Positions 7,839-17,437 of a DNA stretch of 46,350 bases are shown in pieces. Both the position numbers and the translations under genes were made by a program. The DNA is taken from NCBI GenBank assembly GCA_964615975.1, contig CAZTTH010000027.1:1-46350 (forward strand), given 5' to 3'. The notes under the pieces are model-generated. The model made no database searches and was not told the DNA's origin. It saw only the letters and a program-made list of their open reading frames with translations. This DNA comes from CAZTTH01 sp964615975. GTDB lineage: Bacteria > Verrucomicrobiota > Lentisphaeria > JABSQK01 > JAJFLO01. Positions within the stretch are counted from its first letter, which is position 1. The number at the start of each line of letters is the position of its first letter.

Positions 7839-9827
7839 ATGAAAACCAACTACAACTACACTCGCGTCCTGATCGAAAATGTTAAACCCGAAGTCGATGA
7901 TGGCAGATACCCAATCAAACGGGTGATTGGAGAAGTCGTTGAGGTTGAAGCCGATATATTTACCGACGGTCATGATCTCCTGAGCGCTGTCCTGCGCTAT
8001 CAACGTCCAACCAATCCGGTCTGGCAGGAAACTCCCATGCTTTTGGATAAGAATGATCGTTGGACAGGAAAATTCACTATCGCCGACATCGGCCTCCATC
8101 GCTACACCATTATCGCCTGGATTGATCATTTCGGCTCCTGGCAGCATGATCTTAAGAAGCGGGTGGCGGCGGCACAGGATGTCCGGGTTCATCTCCAGGT
8201 CGGCGCCCAGATACTTAACGAACTGGCAAGCCAGGTTAAGGGCAGCCACAAAAAAGAATTACTCAAACACGCGGATCTACTGGTGTCGGAGAGTGATCCG
8301 GAGAGCAGTGTTCAACTGGCATTAAGCCCGGAACTGACCCGCCTTGCCGCTAGATATCCAGACCGTCGCCAGGCTACCGCTTATGAGAAAGAATTAACGG
8401 TGTGGGTCGAACGTAAAAAAGCATTGTTCAGCAGTTGGTATGAATGCTTTCCCCGCTCCTGCGCCGCCGAACCCGGAAAACATGGAACCTTGGCGGATTG
8501 CCGCCGGCTGTTGCCGGAGCTGGCGCGCATGGGCTTCGATGTCTTTTATTTGCCTCCAATTCACCCCATCGGCAAAACCAACCGCAAGGGAAAAAACAAC
8601 CAGACCATTACCGAACCCGGAGATGTCGGTTGTCCCTGGGCCATCGGGGGCGCTGAGGGCGGACATAAATCCATTCATCCGGATCTGGGAACCATGCAGG
8701 ATTTTAGCGAACTGGTGAGCGCGGCGGAAAAACACGGCATTGAGATCGCGTTGGATCTGGCCCTTCAGTGCGCGCCGGATCATCCCTATGTCAAGGAACA
8801 TCCGGAGTGGTTCAAATGGCTGCCGGACGGGACCGTCCAATACGCCGAAAACCCGCCCAAAAAATACCAGGATGTGCTGCCCATCAATTTTGACACCGAG
8901 CAGCGTCAGGAATTATGGGAGGAATTGAAAAGCATCGTGCTGTTCTGGGCGGGACATGGGGTGCGTATCTTTCGTGTCGACAATCCCCATACCAAGCCGA
9001 TTCGCTTCTGGGAATGGATGACTCATGAATGTCGGCAGCAGTACCCGGATTTGATCTTTCTCTCGGAGGCTTTTACCCGCCCCAAAGTCATGTACGCATT
9101 GGCGAAAGTCGGCTTCAGCCAATCCTACACCTATTTTACCTGGAGAAACACCAAGATCGAATTCATCAAGTATATGACTGAATTATCGGCAACCGATGTG
9201 CGCGACTTTTTTCGCCCGAACTTCTGGCCCAACACCCCGGATATCCTGCCTGAACATCTCCAGTATGGCGGCCGTCCCTGTTTTATTACCCGTCTGATTC
9301 TGGCGGCAACCCTGTCATCAAACTATGGCATATACGGCCCGCCATTCGAACTCTGTATCGCCGCCGCCCTGCCCGGCAAAGAGGAATACGCGGATTCGGA
9401 GAAATATGAGGTCCGTTTTTGGAATTGTGAGGCGCCGGGAAATCTAAGGGACATCATTGCCCGAGTCAATAAAATCCGCTCCGCGAATCCCGCCTTGCAG
9501 TCCACTTGGAACATCCGCTTCCACGAAGCCGATAATGATCAATTAATCGTTTATTCCAAGGCCACCGCGGACCTTTCCAACATCATCCTGGTCATCGTCA
9601 ATCTTGATCCTTATCATGTTCATTCGGGATGGGTGACCGTGCCCCTGGAGGAATTTGGCATCGACAGCGCCGAATCCTATATGGTGCATGATCTGTTGAG
9701 CGACGAAAAGTATATCTGGCAGGGAGAAAAAAACTATGTGAAATTGGATCCCCAGGTTTTTCCGGCTCATGTTTTGCGGGTGAATATCCACTTGAAGCGG
9801 GAAAGTGACTTCGATTATTTTTTTTAA
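7839..9827 (+). CDS. glgE: GlgE, alpha-1,4-glucan:maltose-1-phosphate maltosyltransferase
   Basis: Transfers maltose from maltose-1-phosphate to the non-reducing end of a growing alpha-1,4-glucan (GH13 subfamily 3). At 662 residues it has the usual family length. The N-terminal beta-sandwich/helical region (about 1-200) opens with RVLIENVKPEVDDGRYPIKR, as in characterised GlgE proteins. The TIM barrel carries FYLPPIHPIGKTNRKG, the nucleophile Asp381 in FRVDNPHTKP and the acid/base Glu410 in LSEAFTRPK. This Asp-Asn-Pro-His-Thr-Lys-Pro motif is specific to GlgE. It is first in the block with treS-mak, glgB and a GH15 gene. Its stop codon lies inside a strong hairpin, so the last residues (FDYFF) are read from the hairpin's T-tract. 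Confidence 0.96.
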   Translation: MKTNYNYTRVLIENVKPEVDDGRYPIKRVIGEVVEVEADIFTDGHDLLSAVLRYQRPTNPVWQETPMLLDKNDRWTGKFTIADIGLHRYTIIAWIDHFGSWQHDLKKRVAAAQDVRVHLQVGAQILNELASQVKGSHKKELLKHADLLVSESDPESSVQLALSPELTRLAARYPDRRQATAYEKELTVWVERKKALFSSWYECFPRSCAAEPGKHGTLADCRRLLPELARMGFDVFYLPPIHPIGKTNRKGKNNQTITEPGDVGCPWAIGGAEGGHKSIHPDLGTMQDFSELVSAAEKHGIEIALDLALQCAPDHPYVKEHPEWFKWLPDGTVQYAENPPKKYQDVLPINFDTEQRQELWEELKSIVLFWAGHGVRIFRVDNPHTKPIRFWEWMTHECRQQYPDLIFLSEAFTRPKVMYALAKVGFSQSYTYFTWRNTKIEFIKYMTELSATDVRDFFRPNFWPNTPDILPEHLQYGGRPCFITRLILAATLSSNYGIYGPPFELCIAAALPGKEEYADSEKYEVRFWNCEAPGNLRDIIARVNKIRSANPALQSTWNIRFHEADNDQLIVYSKATADLSNIILVIVNLDPYHVHSGWVTVPLEEFGIDSAESYMVHDLLSDEKYIWQGEKNYVKLDPQVFPAHVLRVNIHLKRESDFDYFF

Positions 9828-9863
9828 CCGGCTTGGGACACCCAGCCGGTTAAAAAAAATAAT
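9814..9863. terminator. Bidirectional 20-bp inverted repeat between glgE and treS-mak
   Basis: Arms 9814-9833 and 9844-9863 are exact reverse complements with a 10-nt loop. The inner GC part (AACCGGCT/AGCCGGTT) is flanked by a T8 run on the left and an A8 run on the right. On the minus strand it forms a classic stem plus T-run terminator; on the plus strand the stem is followed by A8, so it would act as a weak terminator or an mRNA stem. It includes the glgE stop codon and ends 3 nt before the AGGAGG ribosome-binding site of treS-mak (9867-9872). Confidence 0.75.
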
Positions 9864-9878
9864 CAGAGGAGGAAATTA

Positions 9879-12800
9879 ATGGCTAAACCACAATCATCAT
9901 ATTCAGTGACAGACGATCCCCAATGGTACAAGGATGCCATCATTTATGAATTGCATGTTAAAAGTTTCCACGACAGCAATGGCGATGGCATCGGCGATTT
10001 CAAGGGGGTAACGAAAAAACTGGATTATCTTCGCAGCCTGGGAGTGACGGCGCTCTGGCTTTTGCCTTTTTATCCCTCGCCCCTGCGCGACGACGGCTAT
10101 GACATCGCGGATTATTATGATATCCATCCACAATATGGGACGATGGCGGATTTCAAGGAATTCCTCCATGAAGCGCGGCGTCTGAAATTGCGCGTCATCA
10201 CCGAGCTGGTGGTCAATCACACGTCCAATATCCACCCCTGGTTCCAAAAATCCCGCGCGGCCAAACCGGGTTCCTACTGGCGCAATTTTTATGTCTGGAG
10301 CGATTCTCAGGAAAAATATGCCGATACCCGCATTATCTTCACGGATTCAGAAACCTCGAACTGGACCTGGGATCCCGTGGCCAAAGCCTATTTCTGGCAT
10401 CGCTTTTATTCCCATCAGCCGGATTTGAATTTCGCCAATGCCAATGTCCTTAAAGAGGTGCTCAAGGCTCTCGATTTCTGGTTTGAAATGGGGGTTGACG
10501 GCATGCGCCTGGACGCTATTCCTTACTTGTGCGAACGCGAGGGCACGAATTGTGAAAACCTCCCTGAGACCTTCGTGATTCTGGACCGCATGCGCGCCCA
10601 TCTCGATCAGAAATATACCAACAAGATGCTGCTTGCCGAAGCCAATCAATGGCCGGAGGATACGGTCGAGTACTTCGGCGCCGGCAATCGTTGTCACATG
10701 GCATTTCATTTTCCCCTGATGCCGCGGATGTTCATGGCCTCTAAAATGGAGGATCGTTTTCCCATCGTCGATATCATCGAGCAAACCCCCGCAATTCCGG
10801 AAACCTGTCAGTGGGCATTGTTTTTGCGCAATCATGATGAGCTGACCCTGGAGATGGTCAGTGATGAAGAGCGCGATTTCATGTACCGGGTCTATGCCAG
10901 CGACTCAACTGCCCGCATCAATGTCGGCATCCGCAGGCGATTGGCGCCGCTATTCGATAATAATCGGCGCAAAATAGAATTGATGTATATCATGCTCTTT
11001 TCGCTCCCGGGAACCCCGGTCATTTATTATGGCGATGAAATTGGCATGGGCGACAATCATTATCTCGGCGACCGCAATGGGGTGCGGACGCCGATGCAGT
11101 GGAGTTCCGACCGCAATGCCGGCTTTTCCCTGGCGAATCCGCAAAAACTTTTTCTCCCCATCATCATCGATCCCGACTATCATTATGAGACGGTCAATGT
11201 CGATCATCAGGAGCGCAATCAGTCCTCCATGCTCTGGTGGATGCGCCGGGTGATCACGACGCGAAAGCGCTTCCAGGCCTTCAGCCGCGGCAGTATCGAA
11301 TTTCTCCCCTCAGATAATTTCAAGACCCTGGCGTTCATCCGTCAGTATCAGGACGAACATCTCCTCGTGATCATCAATCTCTCTCGGTTTTCGCAGGCGG
11401 TGCAATTGGATCTGTCCCGTTATGCTGGATATGTCCCGGAAGAAGTGGTGAGCGGCAATAAATTTCCCATTATAAAAACCGATCCCTATAACTTTACCCT
11501 GGGGTTTCATGATTATTTCTGGTTTATCCTGAAGCAGGAAAGAAAACTCAATGCCTATGGCGAATCGGGATTTGTTCCCGAGATAAAAATCGCGGGCGCC
11601 TTGAAAACCATCCTCGGGACGTCGCTGCAGGAACACCTGGAACAGGACATCCTCCCGGCTTATCTGCCCCATTGCCGCTGGTTTGCCGGCAAGGCCAAGA
11701 TCATCAAGAAGGTGATGTTGCAGGATGATATCACCCTCGGAGCGGATTGTGACAATGCTCATCTGATCATCCTCGAAGTCAACTACGTCGACGGCGATCC
11801 GGAATTCTACTTTTTGCCCCTGGTCATCGCCCCGGTCCATATGGCGGATAAACTCACGGATGTGCCGAGAGCCATCTTTGCGCATCTGATTACTCCTTCG
11901 GGCCGCTGTATCGTTTACGATGGCATCTATAATGAAGCGTTGCGCAATCAGCTTTTGCGGATGATAACCAGCAGGCAAACGTTCAAGACCAAAAGCGGAC
12001 AACTGAGCGGATATTCAATCCGGGAAGCAAAAGTGAAAAAAAGCAAAGCGATGCCCCATCCCCAGCTCAAAAGTCACTTGCTCAGTGTGGAACAAAGCAA
12101 TTCCTCGATTCTCTATGATGAAAAATATTTTCTCAAGCTTTACCGCCGCCTGGAAACCGGAATCAACCCTGAATTGGAAATCGGACGCTTTCTCACTGAG
12201 CGGCAATCATTTTCTCATACCCCGGCATTTGCCGGAGCGATGGAATATCGTCGTCCTGACAAGGAGGTGATCGTCCTCGGTATCCTGCAAAAATATGTGC
12301 GCAATGAAAGCAATGCCTGGGATTACTCCCTGGCGGCGATCAGCCGTTACTTTGAACAAATTCTGGCCCGGCACGATGAACTTGCTGAAATCCCGGTTTT
12401 GCCCTCATCTTTCCTGATGATCGCGGCGGAAGGCCTGCCGCCATTGATTCAGGAATTGATCGGCGGCGTCTATCTCGAAAAGGCCCGGCTGTTGGGGAAA
12501 CGAACTGGGGAGCTCCATCTTGCTCTGGCTGATGCCGGCGCCAATCACGCCTTCGCCCCCGAAGCCTTTTCTCTCCTGTATCAACAATCATTGTTCCATG
12601 CCATGAGAACACAGACGAAAAAGGTCTTCACATTACTTCGGAAATCACTCCCAACCTTAAGGAACACGGTTAAAAGCGATGCTGAAATGGTGCTGGGCAA
12701 GCAACCGGAGATCATCAAGTGTTTTGAGCGCTTGACTGACAACAAGATTACCGCCATGAAAATCCGCATTCATGGCGATTACCATCTCGGCCAGGTTCTT

Positions 12801-13214
12801 TACACCGGCAATGACTTTTCGCTTATCGACTTTGAAGGCGAACCGGCGCGGTCAATCGGTGAACGCCGCCTGAAACGTTCGCCTTTGCGGGATGTCGCCG
12901 GAATGATCCGTTCGTTTCACTATCCCGGTTATGCGACTTTGTTCAACTCACGAAGCTATTCCTCGGATCATCGGCGGTTGTTGGCGCCCTGGGCGGAAAT
13001 CTGGTATCAGGGAGTCGCGGCGACCTTTCTTCATCACTATCTCGACACCACCCAAAATTCATCCTTTATCCCGCAGGAGAAGCGGGAATTGGAGCTCCTG
13101 CTGCAAACCTATATGCTGGAAAAAACAATCTATGAAATCGGCTATGAACTCAACAATCGGCCGGATTGGCTTATCATTCCGCTGCAGGGAATCAAAAAAT
13201 TAATCGAAGGATAA
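9879..13214 (+). CDS. Trehalose synthase-maltokinase fusion (TreS-Mak)
   Basis: Bifunctional enzyme of 1111 residues. Residues about 15-560 are a GH13 trehalose synthase that interconverts trehalose and maltose: DAIIYELHVKSFHDSNGDGIGDF at the start, nucleophile Asp212 in GMRLDAIPYL, AEANQWPEDTVEYFG, and FLRNHDELTLEM. Residues about 590-1105 are maltokinase, an aminoglycoside-phosphotransferase-like fold that makes maltose-1-phosphate with ATP: CRWFAGKAK near its start, the catalytic HGDYHLGQ loop (Asp967) and the metal-binding DFEGEPAR (Asp984). The fusion feeds maltose-1-phosphate directly to GlgE encoded upstream. A strong AGGAGG lies 6 nt before the ATG. glgB follows after 4 nt. Confidence 0.95.
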   Translation: MAKPQSSYSVTDDPQWYKDAIIYELHVKSFHDSNGDGIGDFKGVTKKLDYLRSLGVTALWLLPFYPSPLRDDGYDIADYYDIHPQYGTMADFKEFLHEARRLKLRVITELVVNHTSNIHPWFQKSRAAKPGSYWRNFYVWSDSQEKYADTRIIFTDSETSNWTWDPVAKAYFWHRFYSHQPDLNFANANVLKEVLKALDFWFEMGVDGMRLDAIPYLCEREGTNCENLPETFVILDRMRAHLDQKYTNKMLLAEANQWPEDTVEYFGAGNRCHMAFHFPLMPRMFMASKMEDRFPIVDIIEQTPAIPETCQWALFLRNHDELTLEMVSDEERDFMYRVYASDSTARINVGIRRRLAPLFDNNRRKIELMYIMLFSLPGTPVIYYGDEIGMGDNHYLGDRNGVRTPMQWSSDRNAGFSLANPQKLFLPIIIDPDYHYETVNVDHQERNQSSMLWWMRRVITTRKRFQAFSRGSIEFLPSDNFKTLAFIRQYQDEHLLVIINLSRFSQAVQLDLSRYAGYVPEEVVSGNKFPIIKTDPYNFTLGFHDYFWFILKQERKLNAYGESGFVPEIKIAGALKTILGTSLQEHLEQDILPAYLPHCRWFAGKAKIIKKVMLQDDITLGADCDNAHLIILEVNYVDGDPEFYFLPLVIAPVHMADKLTDVPRAIFAHLITPSGRCIVYDGIYNEALRNQLLRMITSRQTFKTKSGQLSGYSIREAKVKKSKAMPHPQLKSHLLSVEQSNSSILYDEKYFLKLYRRLETGINPELEIGRFLTERQSFSHTPAFAGAMEYRRPDKEVIVLGILQKYVRNESNAWDYSLAAISRYFEQILARHDELAEIPVLPSSFLMIAAEGLPPLIQELIGGVYLEKARLLGKRTGELHLALADAGANHAFAPEAFSLLYQQSLFHAMRTQTKKVFTLLRKSLPTLRNTVKSDAEMVLGKQPEIIKCFERLTDNKITAMKIRIHGDYHLGQVLYTGNDFSLIDFEGEPARSIGERRLKRSPLRDVAGMIRSFHYPGYATLFNSRSYSSDHRRLLAPWAEIWYQGVAATFLHHYLDTTQNSSFIPQEKRELELLLQTYMLEKTIYEIGYELNNRPDWLIIPLQGIKKLIEG

Positions 13215-13218
13215 TCAA

Positions 13219-15204
13219 ATGCCTGCCACAAAAACAACGAAAAACAAAATTTCCGGTGACAACCGAATCACCGCCCCGCACGAATTGACCGACCATGACA
13301 TCTACCTGATCAAGGAAGGCACGCACAGTAAATTATATGAAAAATTCGGCGCCCATCGCTGCCTCAAGAATGGGGTCGACGGGGTGAAGTTCGCGGTGTG
13401 GGCGCCCAATGCCAGCAGAATGGCGGTAATTGGCAGTTTCAATGACTGGAATCCGGACTCACATCCGCTCCAACAGCGGGAAGATCATTCGGGAATCTGG
13501 GAAGGTTGGTTTGCCGGAATTGCTGCCGGCGCCACCTATAAATATCATCTGCAAGCGAAAACCACCGACTATCAGGTCGCCAAAGGAGATCCCTTTGCCC
13601 GTTTTTGCGAAATCGCACCGGCCACCGCCTCGGTCGTCTGGGAACTCGATTATACCTGGGGCGATCACACGTGGATGAGCGGGCGGCGGCGCCACAATTC
13701 GCTCACCGCACCGATGTCGATCTATGAAATTCATTTAGGATCATGGCGGCGGGTTCCGGAAGATGGCAATCGCTCATTGAGTTATCGAGAAATGGCGGCC
13801 CAGCTTATTCCTTATATCAAGGAAATGGGCTTTACCCACGTGGAATTCATGCCGGTGATGGAGCATCCATTTTTCGGCTCATGGGGATATCAGGTGGGAG
13901 GTTATTTCGCGCCTTCAAGCCGCTATGGAACTCCCCAGGACTTGATGTATTTAATTGATATCTTTCATCAAAATGATATTGGCGTTATCCTCGATTGGGT
14001 CCCCTCCCATTTTCCCAATGATGAATTCGGACTCGCCTATTTCGATGGCACCCACCTCTATGAACATGCTGATCCACGGCAGGGATTTCATCCGGATTGG
14101 AAGAGCGCGGTATTTAACTATGGCCGCAATGAAGTCAGAGCTTTTTTGATCAGCAGCGCCATATTCTGGCTTGATAAATACCATATCGACGGTTTACGTG
14201 TCGATGGGGTTGCCTCGATGCTTTACCTTGATTATTCGCGGCCGGCAGGGGAATGGATTCCCAATGAATTCGGCGGACGGGAAAACATTGCCGCCATCTC
14301 CTTCCTCAAACAATTCAACCAGTCGGTGAGTCAGGCGTATCCTGATGTCCTCACGATTGCCGAGGAATCAACTGCCTGGCCCATGGTGTCACGACCGGTT
14401 CACCTGGGAGGATTGGGATTTGCCATGAAATGGAATATGGGCTGGATGCACGACACCCTGGATTATTTCAGCGCCGACCCGATTTATCGCAAATACAATC
14501 ATAATCAACTCACCTTCAGCATCTGGTACGCGTTTTCCGAAAACTTCATGCTGTCGCTATCGCACGATGAAGTTGTGCATGGCAAAGGATCATTGCTGGG
14601 CAAAATGCCCGGGGATGAGTGGCAGCGTTTCGCCACCCTGCGCTCGTTGTGGGGCTATATGTACGCCCATCCTGGAAAAAAACTGGTCTTCATGGGCGGT
14701 GAATTCGGGCAATGGCGGGAATGGAATCATGATTCCAGCCTGGATTGGCACTTACTGGAAAGTCCCACGCATCTGGGCATGCAGCGCTGGGTAAAAGACC
14801 TCAATCGAATTTACCGAGAGGAAGCTGCTTTGTTCGAGCGTGACTTTAGTAACGATGGATTTTCCTGGATCGATTGCAATGATACCGACAACAGCGTCAT
14901 CAGTTTTACCCGAAAAGGAACCCCAAAAGGTGAAATGGTCATCGTGATCGGTAATTTCACCCCCGTTCCTCAGCACAATTATCGCATCGGTGTTCCCGTG
15001 GGGGGATTTTGGCAGGAAATTCTCAACAGTGACGCCATGATTTATGGCGGCAGCGGGCAGGGGAATATGGGTGGGCTCGATGCCACACCCATCCCCGCTC
15101 ATGGTCACTTTCAATCCCTTTGCCTGACCCTCCCGCCGCTGGCCGTCCTCTATTTCAAACTGCTAAAACAACCACGATTAGAGGATACAGTAAAAACTGG
15201 TTGA
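13219..15204 (+). CDS. glgB: 1,4-alpha-glucan branching enzyme
   Basis: Introduces alpha-1,6 branches into the glucan made by GlgE. The 661-residue protein has a short lysine-rich leader, one CBM48 beta-sandwich (about 50-145, with VKFAVWAPNA and FNDWN), a GH13 subfamily 9 barrel and a C-terminal beta domain. It lacks the extra N-terminal N1 domain of longer GlgB proteins. The nucleophile is Asp329 in GLRVDGVASMLYLDY and the acid/base is Glu382 in TIAEEST; SLSHDEVVHGK and FMGGEFGQWREWNHD are further branching-enzyme signatures. It begins 4 nt after the treS-mak stop, so the two are almost certainly translated from one mRNA. Confidence 0.96.
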   Translation: MPATKTTKNKISGDNRITAPHELTDHDIYLIKEGTHSKLYEKFGAHRCLKNGVDGVKFAVWAPNASRMAVIGSFNDWNPDSHPLQQREDHSGIWEGWFAGIAAGATYKYHLQAKTTDYQVAKGDPFARFCEIAPATASVVWELDYTWGDHTWMSGRRRHNSLTAPMSIYEIHLGSWRRVPEDGNRSLSYREMAAQLIPYIKEMGFTHVEFMPVMEHPFFGSWGYQVGGYFAPSSRYGTPQDLMYLIDIFHQNDIGVILDWVPSHFPNDEFGLAYFDGTHLYEHADPRQGFHPDWKSAVFNYGRNEVRAFLISSAIFWLDKYHIDGLRVDGVASMLYLDYSRPAGEWIPNEFGGRENIAAISFLKQFNQSVSQAYPDVLTIAEESTAWPMVSRPVHLGGLGFAMKWNMGWMHDTLDYFSADPIYRKYNHNQLTFSIWYAFSENFMLSLSHDEVVHGKGSLLGKMPGDEWQRFATLRSLWGYMYAHPGKKLVFMGGEFGQWREWNHDSSLDWHLLESPTHLGMQRWVKDLNRIYREEAALFERDFSNDGFSWIDCNDTDNSVISFTRKGTPKGEMVIVIGNFTPVPQHNYRIGVPVGGFWQEILNSDAMIYGGSGQGNMGGLDATPIPAHGHFQSLCLTLPPLAVLYFKLLKQPRLEDTVKTG

Positions 15205-15239
15205 CCAAGGCAGGTCAAACGTTGATATTCATTTATAAT
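15201..15239 (+). promoter_or_regulatory. Inverted repeat TTGACC-N6-GGTCAA and a TATAAT box before the GH15 gene
   Basis: Perfect 6-bp arms (15201-15206 and 15213-15218) overlap the glgB stop codon. A perfect TATAAT (15234-15239) lies 15 nt beyond the second arm. The repeat covers the position expected for the -35 box, for which there is no good match, so it could be an activator or repressor site for separate expression of the GH15 gene. Assigned by pattern only. Confidence 0.35.
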
Positions 15240-15271
15240 TCCTCGCTGTGAAAAAACTTTAAGGAGTTCTC

Positions 15272-17089
15272 TTGGTGAAATATCAACCCATTGAAAACTA
15301 TGGCATCATTGGGGATCTGCACACCATCGCCCTGGTCGGCATGAACGGCTCAATTGATTTCATGTGTTTTCCCCATTTCGACTCTCCCACCATCTTCGCG
15401 TCCCTTTTAGACCCCAAAAACGGCGGCCGCTTCGAGCTGGCGCCAGTGGACAGTGCCCCCAAGCTGAAACAAATCTATCTGCCGGATTCCAATATCCTGC
15501 TCACCCGCTTTCTTTTTGCCGATGGGGTTACTGAAATCTCGGATTTCATGCCGATCGAATCGGATCGGGTGCAACACAATCTGGTGCGCCGGGTGAAATG
15601 TATTCTCGGCGAAATCAAATACCGGATGCGCTGCCAGCCGCGCTTCGATTATGGCCGCGCCGGACATCGCCTCGAGAGCGGCGACAACGTCGTTGTTTTT
15701 ATACCGGAAAAACCCCATCTGCCGGTCCTGCGGCTGCGCTCCTCACTGCCGATGCGAACGATAAACGGCGCCGCGGTTGCTGAATTTACCTTGACCGCGG
15801 ATCAAACCGCATGGTTTATCCTGGAAGAAGTACAGATCGGCGAGGAGTCGCCTTCTTCCGACCTCAACTTCGGCTCGAAAACGTTCAAGAACACTTTGAA
15901 TTACTGGCGCAACTGGGTTGCCAAATCGCACTATCAGGGACGCTGGGCGGAGATGGTCCATCGTTCCGCGCTGGTATTGAAGCTCCTGACCTTCAACCCG
16001 ACTGGAGCAATCGTCGCCGCGCCCACTTTTGGGTTACCAGAACTGATTGGGGGCGGCCGCAACTGGGACTATCGTTATACCTGGATACGCGATGCGTCGT
16101 TTACCTTGTATGCCCTGCTCAGGCTGGGATACACTGAAGAAGCGGCTCAATTCATGAAGTGGATAGAAGCACGCTGCGGTGAACTCGAACCCGATGGCTC
16201 GCTGCAGATCATGTATGGCATTAATGGCCAGCATGAACTCACCGAGATCGCCCTTCCGCATCTGGCCGGATACCGCAATTCCACTCCGGTGCGCATCGGC
16301 AATAACGCCAGCACCCAGGTCCAGCTCGACATCTATGGGGAACTCATGGATTCAATTTACCTTTATGACAAATACGGCGCGCCGATATCCTTTGATCTGT
16401 GGCAGAATATCGTTCGCCTGCTGCAATGGGTTTGCCGTAATTGGCAGATTAAGGATGAGGGCATCTGGGAAGTGCGCGGCGGCAAACAGGAGTTTTTATT
16501 TTCCCGGGTCATGTGCTGGGTGGCATTGGATCGCGGTATTCGCCTGGCATACAAACGTTCCTTTCCGGCGCCGCTGCAGGAGTGGCGCACCCATCGCGAC
16601 GCGATTTATCATGATGTCTTTCAACACTTTTGGAATCCGCAAAGGCAGGCATTCATGCAATATAAAGATGCCGATGCGCTGGATGCCTCCAGTCTCCTGA
16701 TGCCGCTGGTCAAGTTCATCAGCCCGCAGGATCCGCGCTGGCTGAGTACCTTGAAGGCGATTGAAAATGATCTGGTGTATGACTCGCTAGTTTATCGCTA
16801 TCGTGTCGGCCAGGCGGCAAAGGACGGTTTGGACGGCAACGAGGGAACCTTTAATATGTGCTCATTCTGGTATGTGGAATGTTTATCGCGATCCGGCGAT
16901 ATCGAGAAAGCGCGCTTTTGTTTCGAGAAAATGCTGGGGTACGCCAACCATCTTGGACTTTATGCTGAAGAGTTGAGTCCGCGCGCCGAACATCTCGGCA
17001 ACTTCCCCCAGGCTTTTACCCACCTGGCCCTGATCAGCGCCGCCTACGACCTCAACCGCCGGCTCTCCGGTAAGCATGAAAATCAGTGA
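15272..17089 (+). CDS. Glycoside hydrolase family 15 (glucoamylase/trehalase-like)
   Basis: An (alpha/alpha)6-barrel hydrolase of 605 residues, the normal length for the bacterial GH15 group. It begins with IENYGIIGDLHTIALVG and GSIDFMCFPHFDSP, has an N-terminal beta-sandwich (to about 225) and then the barrel with NWDYRYTWIRDASF (Asp274). The predicted general base is in the C-terminal motif LYAEELSPRAEHLGNFPQAFTH (Glu566/Glu567). Members hydrolyse either alpha-1,4-glucan ends or trehalose; beside a GlgE/TreS block either role makes sense, and sequence reading cannot separate them. No signal peptide, so cytoplasmic. AAGGAG (15261-15266) supports TTG 15272, with GTG 15275 equally spaced for use. 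Confidence 0.9.
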   Translation: MVKYQPIENYGIIGDLHTIALVGMNGSIDFMCFPHFDSPTIFASLLDPKNGGRFELAPVDSAPKLKQIYLPDSNILLTRFLFADGVTEISDFMPIESDRVQHNLVRRVKCILGEIKYRMRCQPRFDYGRAGHRLESGDNVVVFIPEKPHLPVLRLRSSLPMRTINGAAVAEFTLTADQTAWFILEEVQIGEESPSSDLNFGSKTFKNTLNYWRNWVAKSHYQGRWAEMVHRSALVLKLLTFNPTGAIVAAPTFGLPELIGGGRNWDYRYTWIRDASFTLYALLRLGYTEEAAQFMKWIEARCGELEPDGSLQIMYGINGQHELTEIALPHLAGYRNSTPVRIGNNASTQVQLDIYGELMDSIYLYDKYGAPISFDLWQNIVRLLQWVCRNWQIKDEGIWEVRGGKQEFLFSRVMCWVALDRGIRLAYKRSFPAPLQEWRTHRDAIYHDVFQHFWNPQRQAFMQYKDADALDASSLLMPLVKFISPQDPRWLSTLKAIENDLVYDSLVYRYRVGQAAKDGLDGNEGTFNMCSFWYVECLSRSGDIEKARFCFEKMLGYANHLGLYAEELSPRAEHLGNFPQAFTHLALISAAYDLNRRLSGKHENQ

Positions 17090-17437
17090 CTCATTTTAAT
17101 GATCCCGAATCGCAGCAGCGAATTCTAATCGCAACTTTCCGATGAGTTTGATTGTGTATCGAGTCCCGGCATGTTGAGCGCATGAGTTGCATTGATCCTC
17201 GCGCTCATAATTGTAAGAGGTAAGTTTATATTTTCCTGGAACCTCATGATTCTTTGGACGATCTCAATAATCTCCATCAGGTATTAGGGTAGGGTTATTT
17301 TCCCCCTCCCGGATATTCGGGGAACCTTGAGACTGAGGCGATAAAATGCGGTCTGAAGATTACCCGGCGATACCGGCGCCGGCTTATGATGTTCAGTTCC
17401 ACCATCCCATTAAAATAGAAGAGAGGAAAAATCGGCT
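17090..17437. other. Intergenic region, no gene seen
   Basis: These 348 bp contain stop codons in all frames at short intervals and no clear hairpin terminator. A GAGAGGA ribosome-binding site lies just before the next gene. Confidence 0.5.
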
